Source: UBA6165 sp044233745
Lineage (GTDB): Bacteria; Bacteroidota; Bacteroidia; Flavobacteriales_D; Crocinitomicaceae
Length of the DNA: 64,000 nucleotides
NCBI GenBank assembly: GCA_044233745.1
Contig: JBIIJN010000005.1
Span: 1-64,000, forward strand
Direction of reading: 5' to 3'
Shown here: positions 18,906 through 29,000 of the stretch, in pieces
Position numbering within the stretch: position 1 is the first letter of the stretch
How the letters are laid out: every line of letters starts with the position of its first letter
Notes under the pieces: generated by a model
Told to the model about the DNA's origin: nothing
Databases searched by the model: none
The model's input: the letters and a program-made list of their open reading frames with translations, nothing else
Translations under genes and position numbers: made by a program

Positions 18906-21032
18906 TCAAACGTTGTTGGCGATGATATATTTTAAGATTTTTTCAATCAAATGCACGCGGTCTTTTCCCGTTACATTGTGTTTGTGGGTTGGATATTCAA
19001 AGAAATCGACTTGTTTGCCTTTTTCAATAAATGCTTTCAGCAGCGATTGGCTGTGTTGAGGCACCACTACATCGTCAATTCCACCATGAATGATGAGCAA
19101 TTTGCCCTTTAGATTTCCCGCTTTATTGAGCAAACTGGCTTGCTCATAGCCATCAGGGTTTTCGTCGGGTGTGTCCATGTAGCGCTCTCCATACATCACT
19201 TCGTAATATTTCCAATCGGTTACCGGGCCACCTGCAACTCCTGTGGTGAACACGCCCGGCTGACGGAGCATCAAAGAAATGGTCATAAAACCACCAAAAC
19301 TCCAGCCGTGTACAGCCAATCTACTCGCATCCACGAAGGGAAGTGTTTTCAGATAATCTACCCCAACCATTTGGTCTTCAATTTCCAAAGTACCCAATTG
19401 GCGATGTACTTGGCTTTCAAAATCAAAGCTGCGATGCGCAGAGCCACGGTTGTCGAGCGTAAAGACCAAATAGCCTTGCTCTGCCATCCAATACATCCAC
19501 AAATTGGCGCCATACAACCACGAGTTTGTAATCATCTGAGCGTGTGGACCTCCGTAAACATAAACCATCACAGGATATTTTTTATTGGGATCGAAATTGG
19601 AAGGTTTGATTAATCTTGTGTACAAATCGCTACCATCTTGTGCTTTCAATTTCTGGATTTCTGCCGAACCGATTTTGTATTCATTTAGTTTTTCTTCGGC
19701 TTTTACCAAGGTGCTTAAGCTGCGACCTTTTATGTCCATGATTTTGGCCAAATTGGGTACCGTTCCAGATGAAAATTGGTGGTAGATCAACATGTCGTTT
19801 GGACTCATCAGGGCTTGGTGTGTGCCCGATTCTTTGGTGAGTTCAGTTTGAATTTTAGTTCTCAAATCCACTTGAAACAACTTGGTGTCGAGTGGAGAAG
19901 CGCCTGTTCCCATGAAATAAACCAAACGTCCATTTCTAGAAACACCTTCAAAAGACAAGGCTTCCCATTTGTTGAAAGTCAATTGTTCTTTAGCGCCATC
20001 TAAATTGCATAAGTACAGATTGGTGTTGCCCGATTGTTCACTCATCCAAATGAATTGGGTGCTGTTGATGAAATAAGCCGGATGCTCTGGCTCCACGTAG
20101 CGCGCATTTTGTTCTTCAAACAAGGTTTTCACGAATGCACCTGTTTGCGCGTCGTATTGATGCAAGCGCATGTTTTGCTGATTTCTTGTAATTTCGGCAA
20201 TCAAAACAAATTTTTCATCTGCGCTCCAAGAAACATTGGTTAAATAATCGTGCTTTTCTCCTCGAGGCTCGATGAATACGGTTTTTCCTGTATTCAAATT
20301 GTAAATGCCCACTTTGGGTTTTTCACTTGCCAAGCCCGCCATTGGGTATTTAATTAGCTTGGAGATGCCCGGTGTTTGTGTGATATCCAACAAAGGATAG
20401 CTTTTCACCTCTGTTTCATCTTTTTGATAGAAGGCTAAAAATGTCCCATTAGTCGACCAAAAAATGCCGTTTGTTATACCAAATTCGCTGCGTGCAATGG
20501 CCTGACCAGACACGATGTTCTCATCTTTATCAGCAGTTACTGCACTTTCTTTATTGTCGCGGAAAACATACAAATTGTTTTGTCGGGTGTAGGCTACAGC
20601 ATTGGCTTTTTCTGAATAATCGTCGTTTTCAAATTCAATCTCTTTATTGATTTCTAGGATTTTTTTTCCTGTTTTTTTTCTGAAATCGTAGAGGAAATAT
20701 TGTGTGCCATTGCTCAAGAAAAATTCAGAATTGTTGTTCCATTGCATACCCGAAAACCAGCGCAAATCTGTTCCAAGCGTTTTATTCACATCTGCAATGT
20801 CTAGTTCGGTAGTCTTTTTTTTCTTGGAATCATAAATTACCAATGTGCTGAATCCTTTGATGTAAGAATAATCGGATGAATTGGGTATCCATTGAAAATT
20901 GAATATATAATCGGGGCGGAATTTGCGGTATTGTTCCATCACTGCATCCGCAAGCGTGAGTTCTTTTTGGGCAAAGCCACTTGGTACAGCAAGGATTAAG
21001 AAAAAAGTATAAAACAGGATTAATTTTTTCAT
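18906..21032 (-). CDS. Dipeptidyl peptidase IV-type S9 peptidase
   Basis: A 708-residue exported prolyl peptidase. The start is placed at 21032 because MKKLILFYTFF begins a clean signal peptide ending in GFAQ. Residues 25-450 form the DPP IV N-terminal beta-propeller; the C-terminal 250 residues are the S9 hydrolase. The triad is visible as Ser in GWSFGGF (about residue 583), Asp in HGGIDDVV (about 662) and His in PTHKHNVTG (about 694). The enzyme removes X-Pro or X-Ala dipeptides from peptide N-termini in the periplasm, feeding peptide uptake in proteolytic Bacteroidota. The short distance to the next gene suggests co-transcription with the hydrolase. Confidence 0.92.
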   Translation of the reverse strand: MKKLILFYTFFLILAVPSGFAQKELTLADAVMEQYRKFRPDYIFNFQWIPNSSDYSYIKGFSTLVIYDSKKKKTTELDIADVNKTLGTDLRWFSGMQWNNNSEFFLSNGTQYFLYDFRKKTGKKILEINKEIEFENDDYSEKANAVAYTRQNNLYVFRDNKESAVTADKDENIVSGQAIARSEFGITNGIFWSTNGTFLAFYQKDETEVKSYPLLDITQTPGISKLIKYPMAGLASEKPKVGIYNLNTGKTVFIEPRGEKHDYLTNVSWSADEKFVLIAEITRNQQNMRLHQYDAQTGAFVKTLFEEQNARYVEPEHPAYFINSTQFIWMSEQSGNTNLYLCNLDGAKEQLTFNKWEALSFEGVSRNGRLVYFMGTGASPLDTKLFQVDLRTKIQTELTKESGTHQALMSPNDMLIYHQFSSGTVPNLAKIMDIKGRSLSTLVKAEEKLNEYKIGSAEIQKLKAQDGSDLYTRLIKPSNFDPNKKYPVMVYVYGGPHAQMITNSWLYGANLWMYWMAEQGYLVFTLDNRGSAHRSFDFESQVHRQLGTLEIEDQMVGVDYLKTLPFVDASRLAVHGWSFGGFMTISLMLRQPGVFTTGVAGGPVTDWKYYEVMYGERYMDTPDENPDGYEQASLLNKAGNLKGKLLIIHGGIDDVVVPQHSQSLLKAFIEKGKQVDFFEYPTHKHNVTGKDRVHLIEKILKYIIANNV

Positions 21033-21228
21033 TGCATTGAATTTTTCTGGGCTCAAAGATAAGCGTAGTTATTGAAAATTCGAAGTCGAAATTCAACAGC
21101 CTGCGGCGCTTAGTTCTGATTCTACAGATAATCAGGGTAAAATCTTATTTGAAAAATGTTTTTCTAACTTTAAATTAATCATCAAACGCTTCATTTATTT
21201 CCTAGTTTTGCTCCGAGATATTTACATT

Positions 21229-23112
21229 ATGAAGAAGAAATTGTCATTTTTTGAAAAGCTGAGATATTACTTTGAAAACGAGTTGTCAAAAGGTCCCACA
21301 TCATTAATCAAGTGGTTGGCTATTGTGTCGATTCTTGTGGTATTTATTTTGGGGATATGCATCGAGATTTTCGGGTTAAACGATTTTGTTGAAGGATCGT
21401 GGCAATCGCTTATGGCGGTTATCGACCCAGGCTATATCGGTGGTGCCGAACATTGGGGTGATCGAATCATATTGATGTTGGCAACGATCGTCGGTATTTT
21501 TATTTTCTCCATTTTAATTGCCACAATAAGTGCCGCAATCGATGGTATTATTGAGAATTTGCGCAAGGGGAAATCCAATGTTTTGGAATCCAATCACACC
21601 CTCATTTTGGGCTGGTCAGATAAGATTTTCACCATCATCTCAGAATTGGTCATAGCCAATGAAAATCAGCATAAACCAAGTATTGTGATTTTGGCCGATC
21701 GCGATAAAATGGAAATGGACGACGAAATCAAAGCGAAAGTGGACGATTTCAAAAACACCAGAGTTGTAATTCGCAGCGGTTCACCACTCGATTCAAGTGC
21801 TGTAAATGTTGTAAATCCGAATGAAGCACGTTCCATTATTGTGTTGTCACCAGAAGATGTTACCAATCCAGATACGCATGTTATCAAATCTGTTTTGGCA
21901 CTCACAAACGGAAAAAATAGAAAAAAAGAACCCTACCATATTGTTGCTGAAATCAAAGACTTGGTTAATTTGGAAGCGGCAGAATTGGTTGGGAATAATG
22001 AAACAATTTATGTGTTTTCTAGCGATTTGATATCTAGAATCACCGCTCAAACGTGTCGTCAATCTGGCTTGAGTGTTGTTTATTCCGATTTGTTGCAATT
22101 TGATGGTGATGAACTGTATTTCAGACAAGAACCCAAAATGTATGGTAAAACATTCAAGGATGCCATTTTTGCTTATGAAACATCTTCGATTATCGGCATT
22201 TTTACGCATCATGAAAAAGTGCTCATCAACCCAACTATGGATACGATTATTCAACAGGGCGATCAACTGATTGCGCTTTCAGAAGACGATGATACCATTG
22301 TGCTCTCTAACAAAACGAACTATCAAATTCAGGACGAGCACATTCAACACGTGGACAGTGAAGAAGTTAAAAAGGAAAAAACATTGGTGCTGGGATGGAA
22401 TTCGAGAGGGCACAGAATTCTCGAGGAATTGGACCATTATGTTCAACCAGGATCGGAAGTGATGATTTTAGCAGAGGGAGATGAAATTGAAGAAGCGTTT
22501 GAACCCTTGATGGCTACCCTGAAAAACAACTCTTTAAAATGGGAAAAGGGCAGTATCATCGACAGAAGTTTGTTGGATGCCATTCAGCCTGAAAAGTATG
22601 ATTACATCATTGTGTTGAGCTACACACACGACGAAAACATACAAGAAAGTGATGCCAGAACACTGATTTGTTTGTTACACCTGCGCAACATCAGCGAAAA
22701 GCACAATAAAGATTTTAGCATAGTTTCAGAGATGCTAGATATTAAAAACCGTGAATTGGGTATTGTAGCCAAAGCCGACGATTTCATTGTAAGCGATAAT
22801 TTGATTAGCTTAATGTTGACACAAATGTCTGAAAACAAGGAACTAAAGAAAGTTTATGATGTTCTTTTTGAGGCCGACGGTTCAGAGATTTATTTGAAAC
22901 CTGTATCGCGCTACGTGCAACCGAATGTACCAGTGAATTTATATACCCTAGCAGAGAGCGCAGCGCAACTGAATGAAGTGTTTATTGGTTACAGAATTGT
23001 TGCTCATAGCCAAAGTCAAAGCAACGGATTTGGGGTGAAAATGAATTCAAACAAATCGGAAATTGTTACGTTTGCTGAGGATGATATGATTCTGGTTTTA
23101 TCTGAGGATTAG
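21229..23112 (+). CDS. CASTOR/POLLUX-like ion channel with paired RCK (TrkA-N) domains
   Basis: A 627-residue membrane protein; the start is taken at ATG 21229 (MKKKLSFFEK). Hydrophobic helices at about 30-52 and 85-110 flank the pore loop (WQSLMAVIDPGYIGG), with the acidic FVEGSW entry. Two cytosolic Rossmann-type domains follow: the first begins at about 130 (HTLILGWSDKIF) and the second at about 390 (TLVLGWNSRGHRIL), each with the glycine-rich start of an RCK/TrkA-N domain. This is the layout of the plant symbiosis channels CASTOR and POLLUX and their bacterial relatives, which conduct cations (Ca2+ or K+) under ligand control. It stands alone. Confidence 0.85.
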   Translation: MKKKLSFFEKLRYYFENELSKGPTSLIKWLAIVSILVVFILGICIEIFGLNDFVEGSWQSLMAVIDPGYIGGAEHWGDRIILMLATIVGIFIFSILIATISAAIDGIIENLRKGKSNVLESNHTLILGWSDKIFTIISELVIANENQHKPSIVILADRDKMEMDDEIKAKVDDFKNTRVVIRSGSPLDSSAVNVVNPNEARSIIVLSPEDVTNPDTHVIKSVLALTNGKNRKKEPYHIVAEIKDLVNLEAAELVGNNETIYVFSSDLISRITAQTCRQSGLSVVYSDLLQFDGDELYFRQEPKMYGKTFKDAIFAYETSSIIGIFTHHEKVLINPTMDTIIQQGDQLIALSEDDDTIVLSNKTNYQIQDEHIQHVDSEEVKKEKTLVLGWNSRGHRILEELDHYVQPGSEVMILAEGDEIEEAFEPLMATLKNNSLKWEKGSIIDRSLLDAIQPEKYDYIIVLSYTHDENIQESDARTLICLLHLRNISEKHNKDFSIVSEMLDIKNRELGIVAKADDFIVSDNLISLMLTQMSENKELKKVYDVLFEADGSEIYLKPVSRYVQPNVPVNLYTLAESAAQLNEVFIGYRIVAHSQSQSNGFGVKMNSNKSEIVTFAEDDMILVLSED

Positions 23113-23260
23113 AAGTTTTTAGCAATTGGTGTTGCGGTATTCTTTTGTGCTTGTGCAGTGCTCCAAGTAAACACTACATTTCGATTTGATTTGATGATTC
23201 CTAAATTGTAAAAATCTTAATTTCCCTGATTTTCATCAACCATTAGCCGCATTCAACTGT

Positions 23261-23268
23261 TACCTTTG
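23261..23268 (+). promoter_or_regulatory. Probable -7 promoter box of ctaA
   Basis: TACCTTTG fits TAnnTTTG and lies only 16 bases before the ATG of the heme A synthase gene, implying a very short leader. No ideal -33 TTG at 19-base spacing was found. Confidence 0.4.
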
Positions 23269-23283
23269 TATTAAATTTTTCGA

Positions 23284-24300
23284 ATGGTAGCTACGTCCCG
23301 TTTTTTTGTTCGCTTGAGTTGGATCACCTTGATTTCCATATATTTGGTGATTATCGCCGGAAGTTTTGTGCGCATAACAGGAAGCGGTATGGGCTGCCCA
23401 GATTGGCCCAAATGTTTTGGTCAATGGATTCCTCCTACTGAAATTGGGGAGTTGCCAGAAAATTATAAGGAGATTTATTCAGAAAAGCGCTACAAAAAAG
23501 TGTTTCGATTCCAAAATATGTTGCGCAAAGTGGGTCTGGAAGGCGAAGCCAAAAAAATGGAAGAAAACATGCACCAAATTATGGTGGAAGAAAGCTTCAA
23601 CGCGCGCAAAACTTGGACGGAATACATCAACAGACTTTTTGGCTTTATGGCAGGTAATCTTATGCTACTCAGCTTTGTGATTATTTTGCGAAAATACCGA
23701 AAGCGTCGCCTGGTTGTGGTAGCTACAATCAATATGTTTGTTCTCGTTTTTCAAGCATGGTTTGGTTCTATTGTAGTTGCCACAAATCTTTTGCCTTGGA
23801 CCATCACGGTGCATTTGTTATTGGCTTTGGTTATCGTGTTTTTGCAATTGTATGTATTGCGGATGATTGCGCCGTCTCAACAGAGAAACATTGCAGTGTC
23901 CAAGACATGGTTTTGGATTATCTTGAGCATATTCGCCATCACATTCGTGCAAATGTTTTTGGGTACTCAGGTGCGTGAGGAGATCGATTTTCTTAAAAAA
24001 AGTGGTGTTGACCGCGCCAATTGGGGTAATTTGCTTTCGGCAGCATTTCTCATTCACCGCAGTTTTTCTTGGATTGTTCTTATTGTGATGACTTGGATGC
24101 TCTACAAAAGCTATAAAATTCGAGAAATGCGCATTTTTCATTGGGCTTACGGTATTTTGGCCTTGGAACTTGTGAGCGGAGTTTTCTTGAATCACCTCAA
24201 CATGCCTGCGCTTGTTCAAACACTGCACTTATTGCTGGCTTGTATTCTATTCGGAATTTTGGCGCTCTTCACGATGCGCGCGAAAAGCATTGGGGTGTAA
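23284..24300 (+). CDS. ctaA: Heme A synthase, COX15/CtaA family
   Basis: A 338-residue polytopic membrane protein with eight predicted helices. It starts with the typical Bacteroidota signature ITGSGMGCPDWPKCFG (about residues 35-50). Conserved His ligands for the two b-type hemes occur as TVHLLLALVI, LIHRSFSW and TLHLLLA. The enzyme oxidises the C8 methyl of heme O to a formyl group, yielding heme A for aa3-type cytochrome oxidase. No other oxidase gene is adjacent, so it must act with a terminal oxidase encoded elsewhere. The start ATG 23284 is 16 bases after a TACCTTTG promoter box. Confidence 0.93.
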   Translation: MVATSRFFVRLSWITLISIYLVIIAGSFVRITGSGMGCPDWPKCFGQWIPPTEIGELPENYKEIYSEKRYKKVFRFQNMLRKVGLEGEAKKMEENMHQIMVEESFNARKTWTEYINRLFGFMAGNLMLLSFVIILRKYRKRRLVVVATINMFVLVFQAWFGSIVVATNLLPWTITVHLLLALVIVFLQLYVLRMIAPSQQRNIAVSKTWFWIILSIFAITFVQMFLGTQVREEIDFLKKSGVDRANWGNLLSAAFLIHRSFSWIVLIVMTWMLYKSYKIREMRIFHWAYGILALELVSGVFLNHLNMPALVQTLHLLLACILFGILALFTMRAKSIGV

Positions 24301-24451
24301 TGATATCTTACATGACATTAATTCACAAAAAAATCTATCCTGCATTAATTTTTTAGTGAACTTTGGCAGCCCGAAGTAGGGCACGGCATTTTGTAGTTTT
24401 TAAAATGATTATTTAAAAATTTGCCTGAGTTTATTGGGCCCGTTTTATGAA

Positions 24452-25849
24452 ATGAAGACAACGTACATAGACCTTATTGAACAAACTTTTGATTTTCCTC
24501 AAAATGAGTTTAATCTCCGAGATGGCAATCTCACTTTCCATGGTATAGATTTAATGAGCTTGATTAAAGAATATGGAACTCCTTTGAAGTTTCATTATTT
24601 GCCACAAATAAGCAACAACATCCAACGGGCTAAAGGTTGGTTCCGTGAAGCCATGACCAATTTGGGTTATTCGGGGAAATATTACTACAGCTATTGCACC
24701 AAAAGTTCTCATTTTTCTTTCGTGGTAGAAGAAGCACTAAAAAACGATGTGCATATTGAAACTTCTTCTGCTTTCGATTTGGATATTGTTCAGAATTTGA
24801 AGAACAAAGGCAAATTGGGCGATAAATGCTATGTGTTGTGCAATGGCTTCAAATTGCCGAAGTATATTGACAATATTGCCAAGCTGATTGACGAAGGTGA
24901 ATTGCGTGTTATTCCCATTGTGGATAATTTTCAGGAGGTTCATGAATTGCTTGAGGCTACAGATAAGGAATTGAATATCGGAATTAGAATTGCTTCTGAG
25001 GAAGAACCCAAATTCGAGTTTTATACCTCGCGTTTGGGCATTCGTTACCGTGATATTATTCCTTTTTACAACACTTTGGTGAAGGAAAATCCGCGTATCA
25101 ATGTGAAGATGCTCCATTTCTTTATCAATACTGGAATTCAGGACACCGCGTATTATTGGAATGAACTGACCAAGTGTTTGCAAATTTACGCTGAGTTGAA
25201 AAAGGTTTGTCCAACCCTCGATTCTTTGAATATTGGTGGTGGTTTTCCCATCAAAAAGTCTTTGGCTTTTGAATATGATTACGCCTATATGGTGCAAGAA
25301 ATTTTGCTTCAAATCAAAACGGTTTGCGAGGAAAATCACATTCCTGAACCTCATATTTTCACTGAATTTGGCTCGTTTACCGTTGGAGAAAGTGGTGGAG
25401 CCTTGTTTAAAGTGTTGCACCAAAAGCAGCAAAACGACCGTGAAAAATGGAACATGATTGATAGTTCATTCATGACCAATCTCCCAGATACGTGGGCCAT
25501 CAACCAACGCTTTATTATGCTACCGGTAAATCGATGGGAAAGCAAATATGAACGTGTTCTTTTAGGTGGATTGACTTGTGATTCAGACGATTACTACAAC
25601 TCCGAACAGCATTCCAACGCCATTTATTTGCCTCAATTCGACCCGAATAATGAACTCTATATTGGGTTTTTCAATACTGGAGCCTACCAAGAAACCATTG
25701 GCGGTTTTGGCGGATTGAAACATTGCCTGATTCCTGAACCTAAGCACATTATTATTTCTCGCAACGAAGAAGGTCGCCTTGAAACACGTGTGTTTTCCGA
25801 TGAGCAAAACGCTTCGGATTTCATGAATTTATTGGGTTATTACAGATAG
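24452..25849 (+). CDS. speA: Biosynthetic arginine decarboxylase
   Basis: A 465-residue PLP enzyme; the start is set at ATG 24452 (MKTTYIDLIEQTFDFP), the conserved N-terminus of Bacteroidota SpeA-like proteins. It has the alanine-racemase-type barrel, with PLP Lys in the YYSYCTKSSHFSF segment (about residue 80), a glycine-rich phosphate-binding loop NIGGGFPI (about 263) and a C-terminal beta domain. It converts arginine to agmatine, the first step of polyamine synthesis. It is shorter than the 630-residue proteobacterial SpeA, as usual for this group. No speB-type agmatinase is next to it. Confidence 0.9.
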   Translation: MKTTYIDLIEQTFDFPQNEFNLRDGNLTFHGIDLMSLIKEYGTPLKFHYLPQISNNIQRAKGWFREAMTNLGYSGKYYYSYCTKSSHFSFVVEEALKNDVHIETSSAFDLDIVQNLKNKGKLGDKCYVLCNGFKLPKYIDNIAKLIDEGELRVIPIVDNFQEVHELLEATDKELNIGIRIASEEEPKFEFYTSRLGIRYRDIIPFYNTLVKENPRINVKMLHFFINTGIQDTAYYWNELTKCLQIYAELKKVCPTLDSLNIGGGFPIKKSLAFEYDYAYMVQEILLQIKTVCEENHIPEPHIFTEFGSFTVGESGGALFKVLHQKQQNDREKWNMIDSSFMTNLPDTWAINQRFIMLPVNRWESKYERVLLGGLTCDSDDYYNSEQHSNAIYLPQFDPNNELYIGFFNTGAYQETIGGFGGLKHCLIPEPKHIIISRNEEGRLETRVFSDEQNASDFMNLLGYYR

Positions 25850-25970
25850 AATAATAACCATTCCTCTGGACTTATCCAAGAGCTTATATTGTGAGGAATA
25901 AAACCACTTGCTTTTCAATTGCTTATAACTTGAGCTCGAATTGTTAATCGAATTCAGGTTTAAACGCATC

Positions 25971-26013
25971 AAAAAAAAACAGTCCACTGTTTTCACAATG
26001 GACCGTTTTTAAA
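25971..26013 (-). terminator. Hairpin terminator of the S8 protease gene
   Basis: On the minus strand, 20 bases after the protease stop, the arms GGTCCATTGT and ACAGTGGACt pair around a GAAA loop and are followed by a run of ten T. The upstream A-run makes it possibly bidirectional, so it may also end the speA transcript. Confidence 0.75.
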
Positions 26014-26033
26014 ATGGGGTAATTTGAGATAAT

Positions 26034-29000
26034 CTATTTTAGGATTTCTATTTTTCTAACTAGAATTCCGTTTGCTGTTCTTAAAACTACTGAGTAAAGC
26101 CCTGAATTTAGGTGACTCAAATCCATATGCACCTCAACGTCGCTCGTAGAAATTTGCGCTACTGTCCTGCCTATGGCATCCACAATTGTTATGGATTCTA
26201 AAGCATGGTTATCGAGTTGAATAATGAATTTACCTTGATTCGGATTTGGGAAAATCAGGATATTGTTCAATTCTAAATCTTCATTGGAAAGCACATTGAA
26301 GGTTCCAGAAACCGCTCTACAACCAAATGAATTGGTCACTTCAACCGTGTAATTGCCTTGATTCGTGATAGTCAAGTTGGCTCCAGTTCCAATTTGATTT
26401 CCATTCAAGAACCAAGTGGCTGATTCTCCAAGCTGTAAGAAAACACTCAGCACATTGCCATTTTGTGTGATGGTTGGAGTGCTTGGAGCCGGATTTACAA
26501 CAACCAAGTTGCTTTGCGTACTTGTGTTGGTTCCGTTGGCATTGCTTACTGAAAGAGTCACACTGTATGTGCCGGGGTTGTTGTATGCGATGATAGGATT
26601 CGCTGAGCTTGATGTGCCAGGGTTTCCTCCAGGGAACGTCCAAGTTCTTGATGTAATATCAGGAGCAGATTGGTCGTTAAACTGAACGGATTCTCCTGCA
26701 CAAATCGTTGTGTTTGCTGCGCTGAAATTAGCGGTGGGTAATCCCTCGCCTGGCACGCCATCGATGTTGATGTTGTCCAAAAACAAGTTGTTGCCCAATG
26801 TTCCAGCATTAAATCCTTCAAACATCACAACGATGTTTTGACCCACAAATGGCGTTAGATCAATTTCATAACAACTCGCCCCGGGTGTTTGTGGACTAAT
26901 TGGCTCGAAACACCAATCTACTGCTTGTGCTGGCGTAAAGGGATTTGCGCTTGTTACTTGAGTTGCAAAAGAACCAGTGCCATTTTCAGCGACTTGAAAA
27001 ACACGGGTCCAAGAATCGCCACAATTAGTTGATACATATATGATTAATGAGTCAGTTGCCGATTGATTGAATCGTCTATACGCATGGTCGAAAGTCAATT
27101 CTGCACTTGTATAACCATTCAAACTGATCACGGGCGAAATCAAACCATCGCGCTGACCCGCTTGTGCATAGTTGAAAAAGTCCAATTTCATGGCTTGATT
27201 GCCCGGACTAATTCCACCAACTGTTGCGGCTGCCCAAGTGATATCGCTGTCTGGATTTAAAATTTTCCATGACCCGTTGCTGATCACATTCGTTTCAAAA
27301 GTTTCAACAAATGGCAAGGTTGCAGGAGTGCCGTTTACTGCAAATGACGATGTGTTGCTGTCATTGCTTGGGTTATTGTCGGCTTCACCGTTTGGATTGG
27401 ACGTAGAAGCGGTGAAATTGGCAATTCCATCTGCGCTTGTGATAATTGGCAAAGTGACGTCAATGGTTTGTCCGCTCGCCAAGTTTCCTGTCCAATTGAA
27501 TTGTTGCGCCGCACCACCATTGATAGAATAATTAATCGTTGTGCTGGTCAAAGGATTTAGACCAAAATTTCTCAATCGAACTATTGGAGCAATGTTTGAA
27601 CTGCATGTAAACAAGGTTGGCGATAGCAATTCTGTAATTCCTGCATCGTCAAAATTGTCTTGTGGAATGATACAGAATGGGTGCGTAGTGCTGCTCCCGA
27701 AATTAGCATTTGGAGCAGTCATTGTGAAAATATTGGTGCCGCTTTCATATTGCATGAAGTAATTTCCATTCACACTGCAACTTTGGTACTGGCTGCCATA
27801 CATACCATCGCCATAACTGTCAGAAATGGTGAAGGTGTAACAACCTGTAGGCAAACAGAATGTGTGGATTTGTTGTGCAAGTGGCGTATTGTCTGTATAA
27901 GGACCACCCGAAGCCACTTCTTGTCCATTGTCGTCGTCTGTAACTTGCCAAGTAGTTTCTGAGCCCCAACAATCTGTAATAACAGTTAGGGTGACTTGTT
28001 GACCGTTGTTATCTACGAGAATATTTTTGGAACTTGAATCATTGGTTGGGTTTTGATCAGTAACAGCGTTGGGCATTGTGGTAAATGCTTCAAAAGTATA
28101 GGCACCATTGGGAATTGTAATTTGAGGCAAGGTTACGTTTACATTGTTTCCTGATGCCAAATTCCCAGTCCAATTGAATGTTTGATTTGCACCACCCCAA
28201 TTGAAGTTGATTACACAAGATGTTAAATTTTGAGAACCATAATTTTGAAGTGTGAATATGGGGGTTATTGTTCCATTACACAAGGTTGATCCAGGGTTGA
28301 TAATATCTGTGATTGCGGCATCATGTTGTGCTGCAAACTGAGCAGCACATATCATGGAATTGTAAGCGTTTATTCTTCCTGCGCCCAATTGTCCAATAAA
28401 ACTTGGATTGGCACTATTGATATTGTCAGCGCCTGAATATAAGCAGTTGATTAGAGCAGTATTGGTTGCACTAGGAGCTGTGGAACGCATCAAACCTAAT
28501 AAACCTGCAACATGTGGAGAAGCCATTGATGTACCTGAAATTGAGTTGTATGCAGATGAACTGGTAGCATAAGTGCTTCTGATGTTTGAACCTGGAGCGG
28601 CTATATCAATCCAAGTGCCGTATTGCGAAAAACTTGATCTTGCATCTGTTGGAGTTGTAGAAGCCACTGCGATCACATTGTTGTAACCTGCTGGATAAAA
28701 CACCGTGGATTCGTTATTGTTTCCAGCTGCTGCAACAAGAATAGTTCCAGCGTCCCAAGCATAAGTACAAACATTTTGACCGTAGGTGCTAAACCCACCG
28801 CCCCCCCAAGACATATTTACCACATCAGCTTCATTATCAGCTGCATAAATGATTCCCTCATAGCCATGAGTCAACTGGTTGTTGCAATTTCCAATTTTTA
28901 TCGGCATTACACGCACATTGTAACCTATCGATGACACACCAATTCCATTATTGGTTTGAGCACCAACCGTGCCTGCCACGTGTGTACCGTGATTTCCTGC

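Noticed and set aside
27660..27962. Open frames on the plus strand within the S8 protease gene
   Set aside because: They are opposite the CARDB-like region of a clear protease and show no domain.
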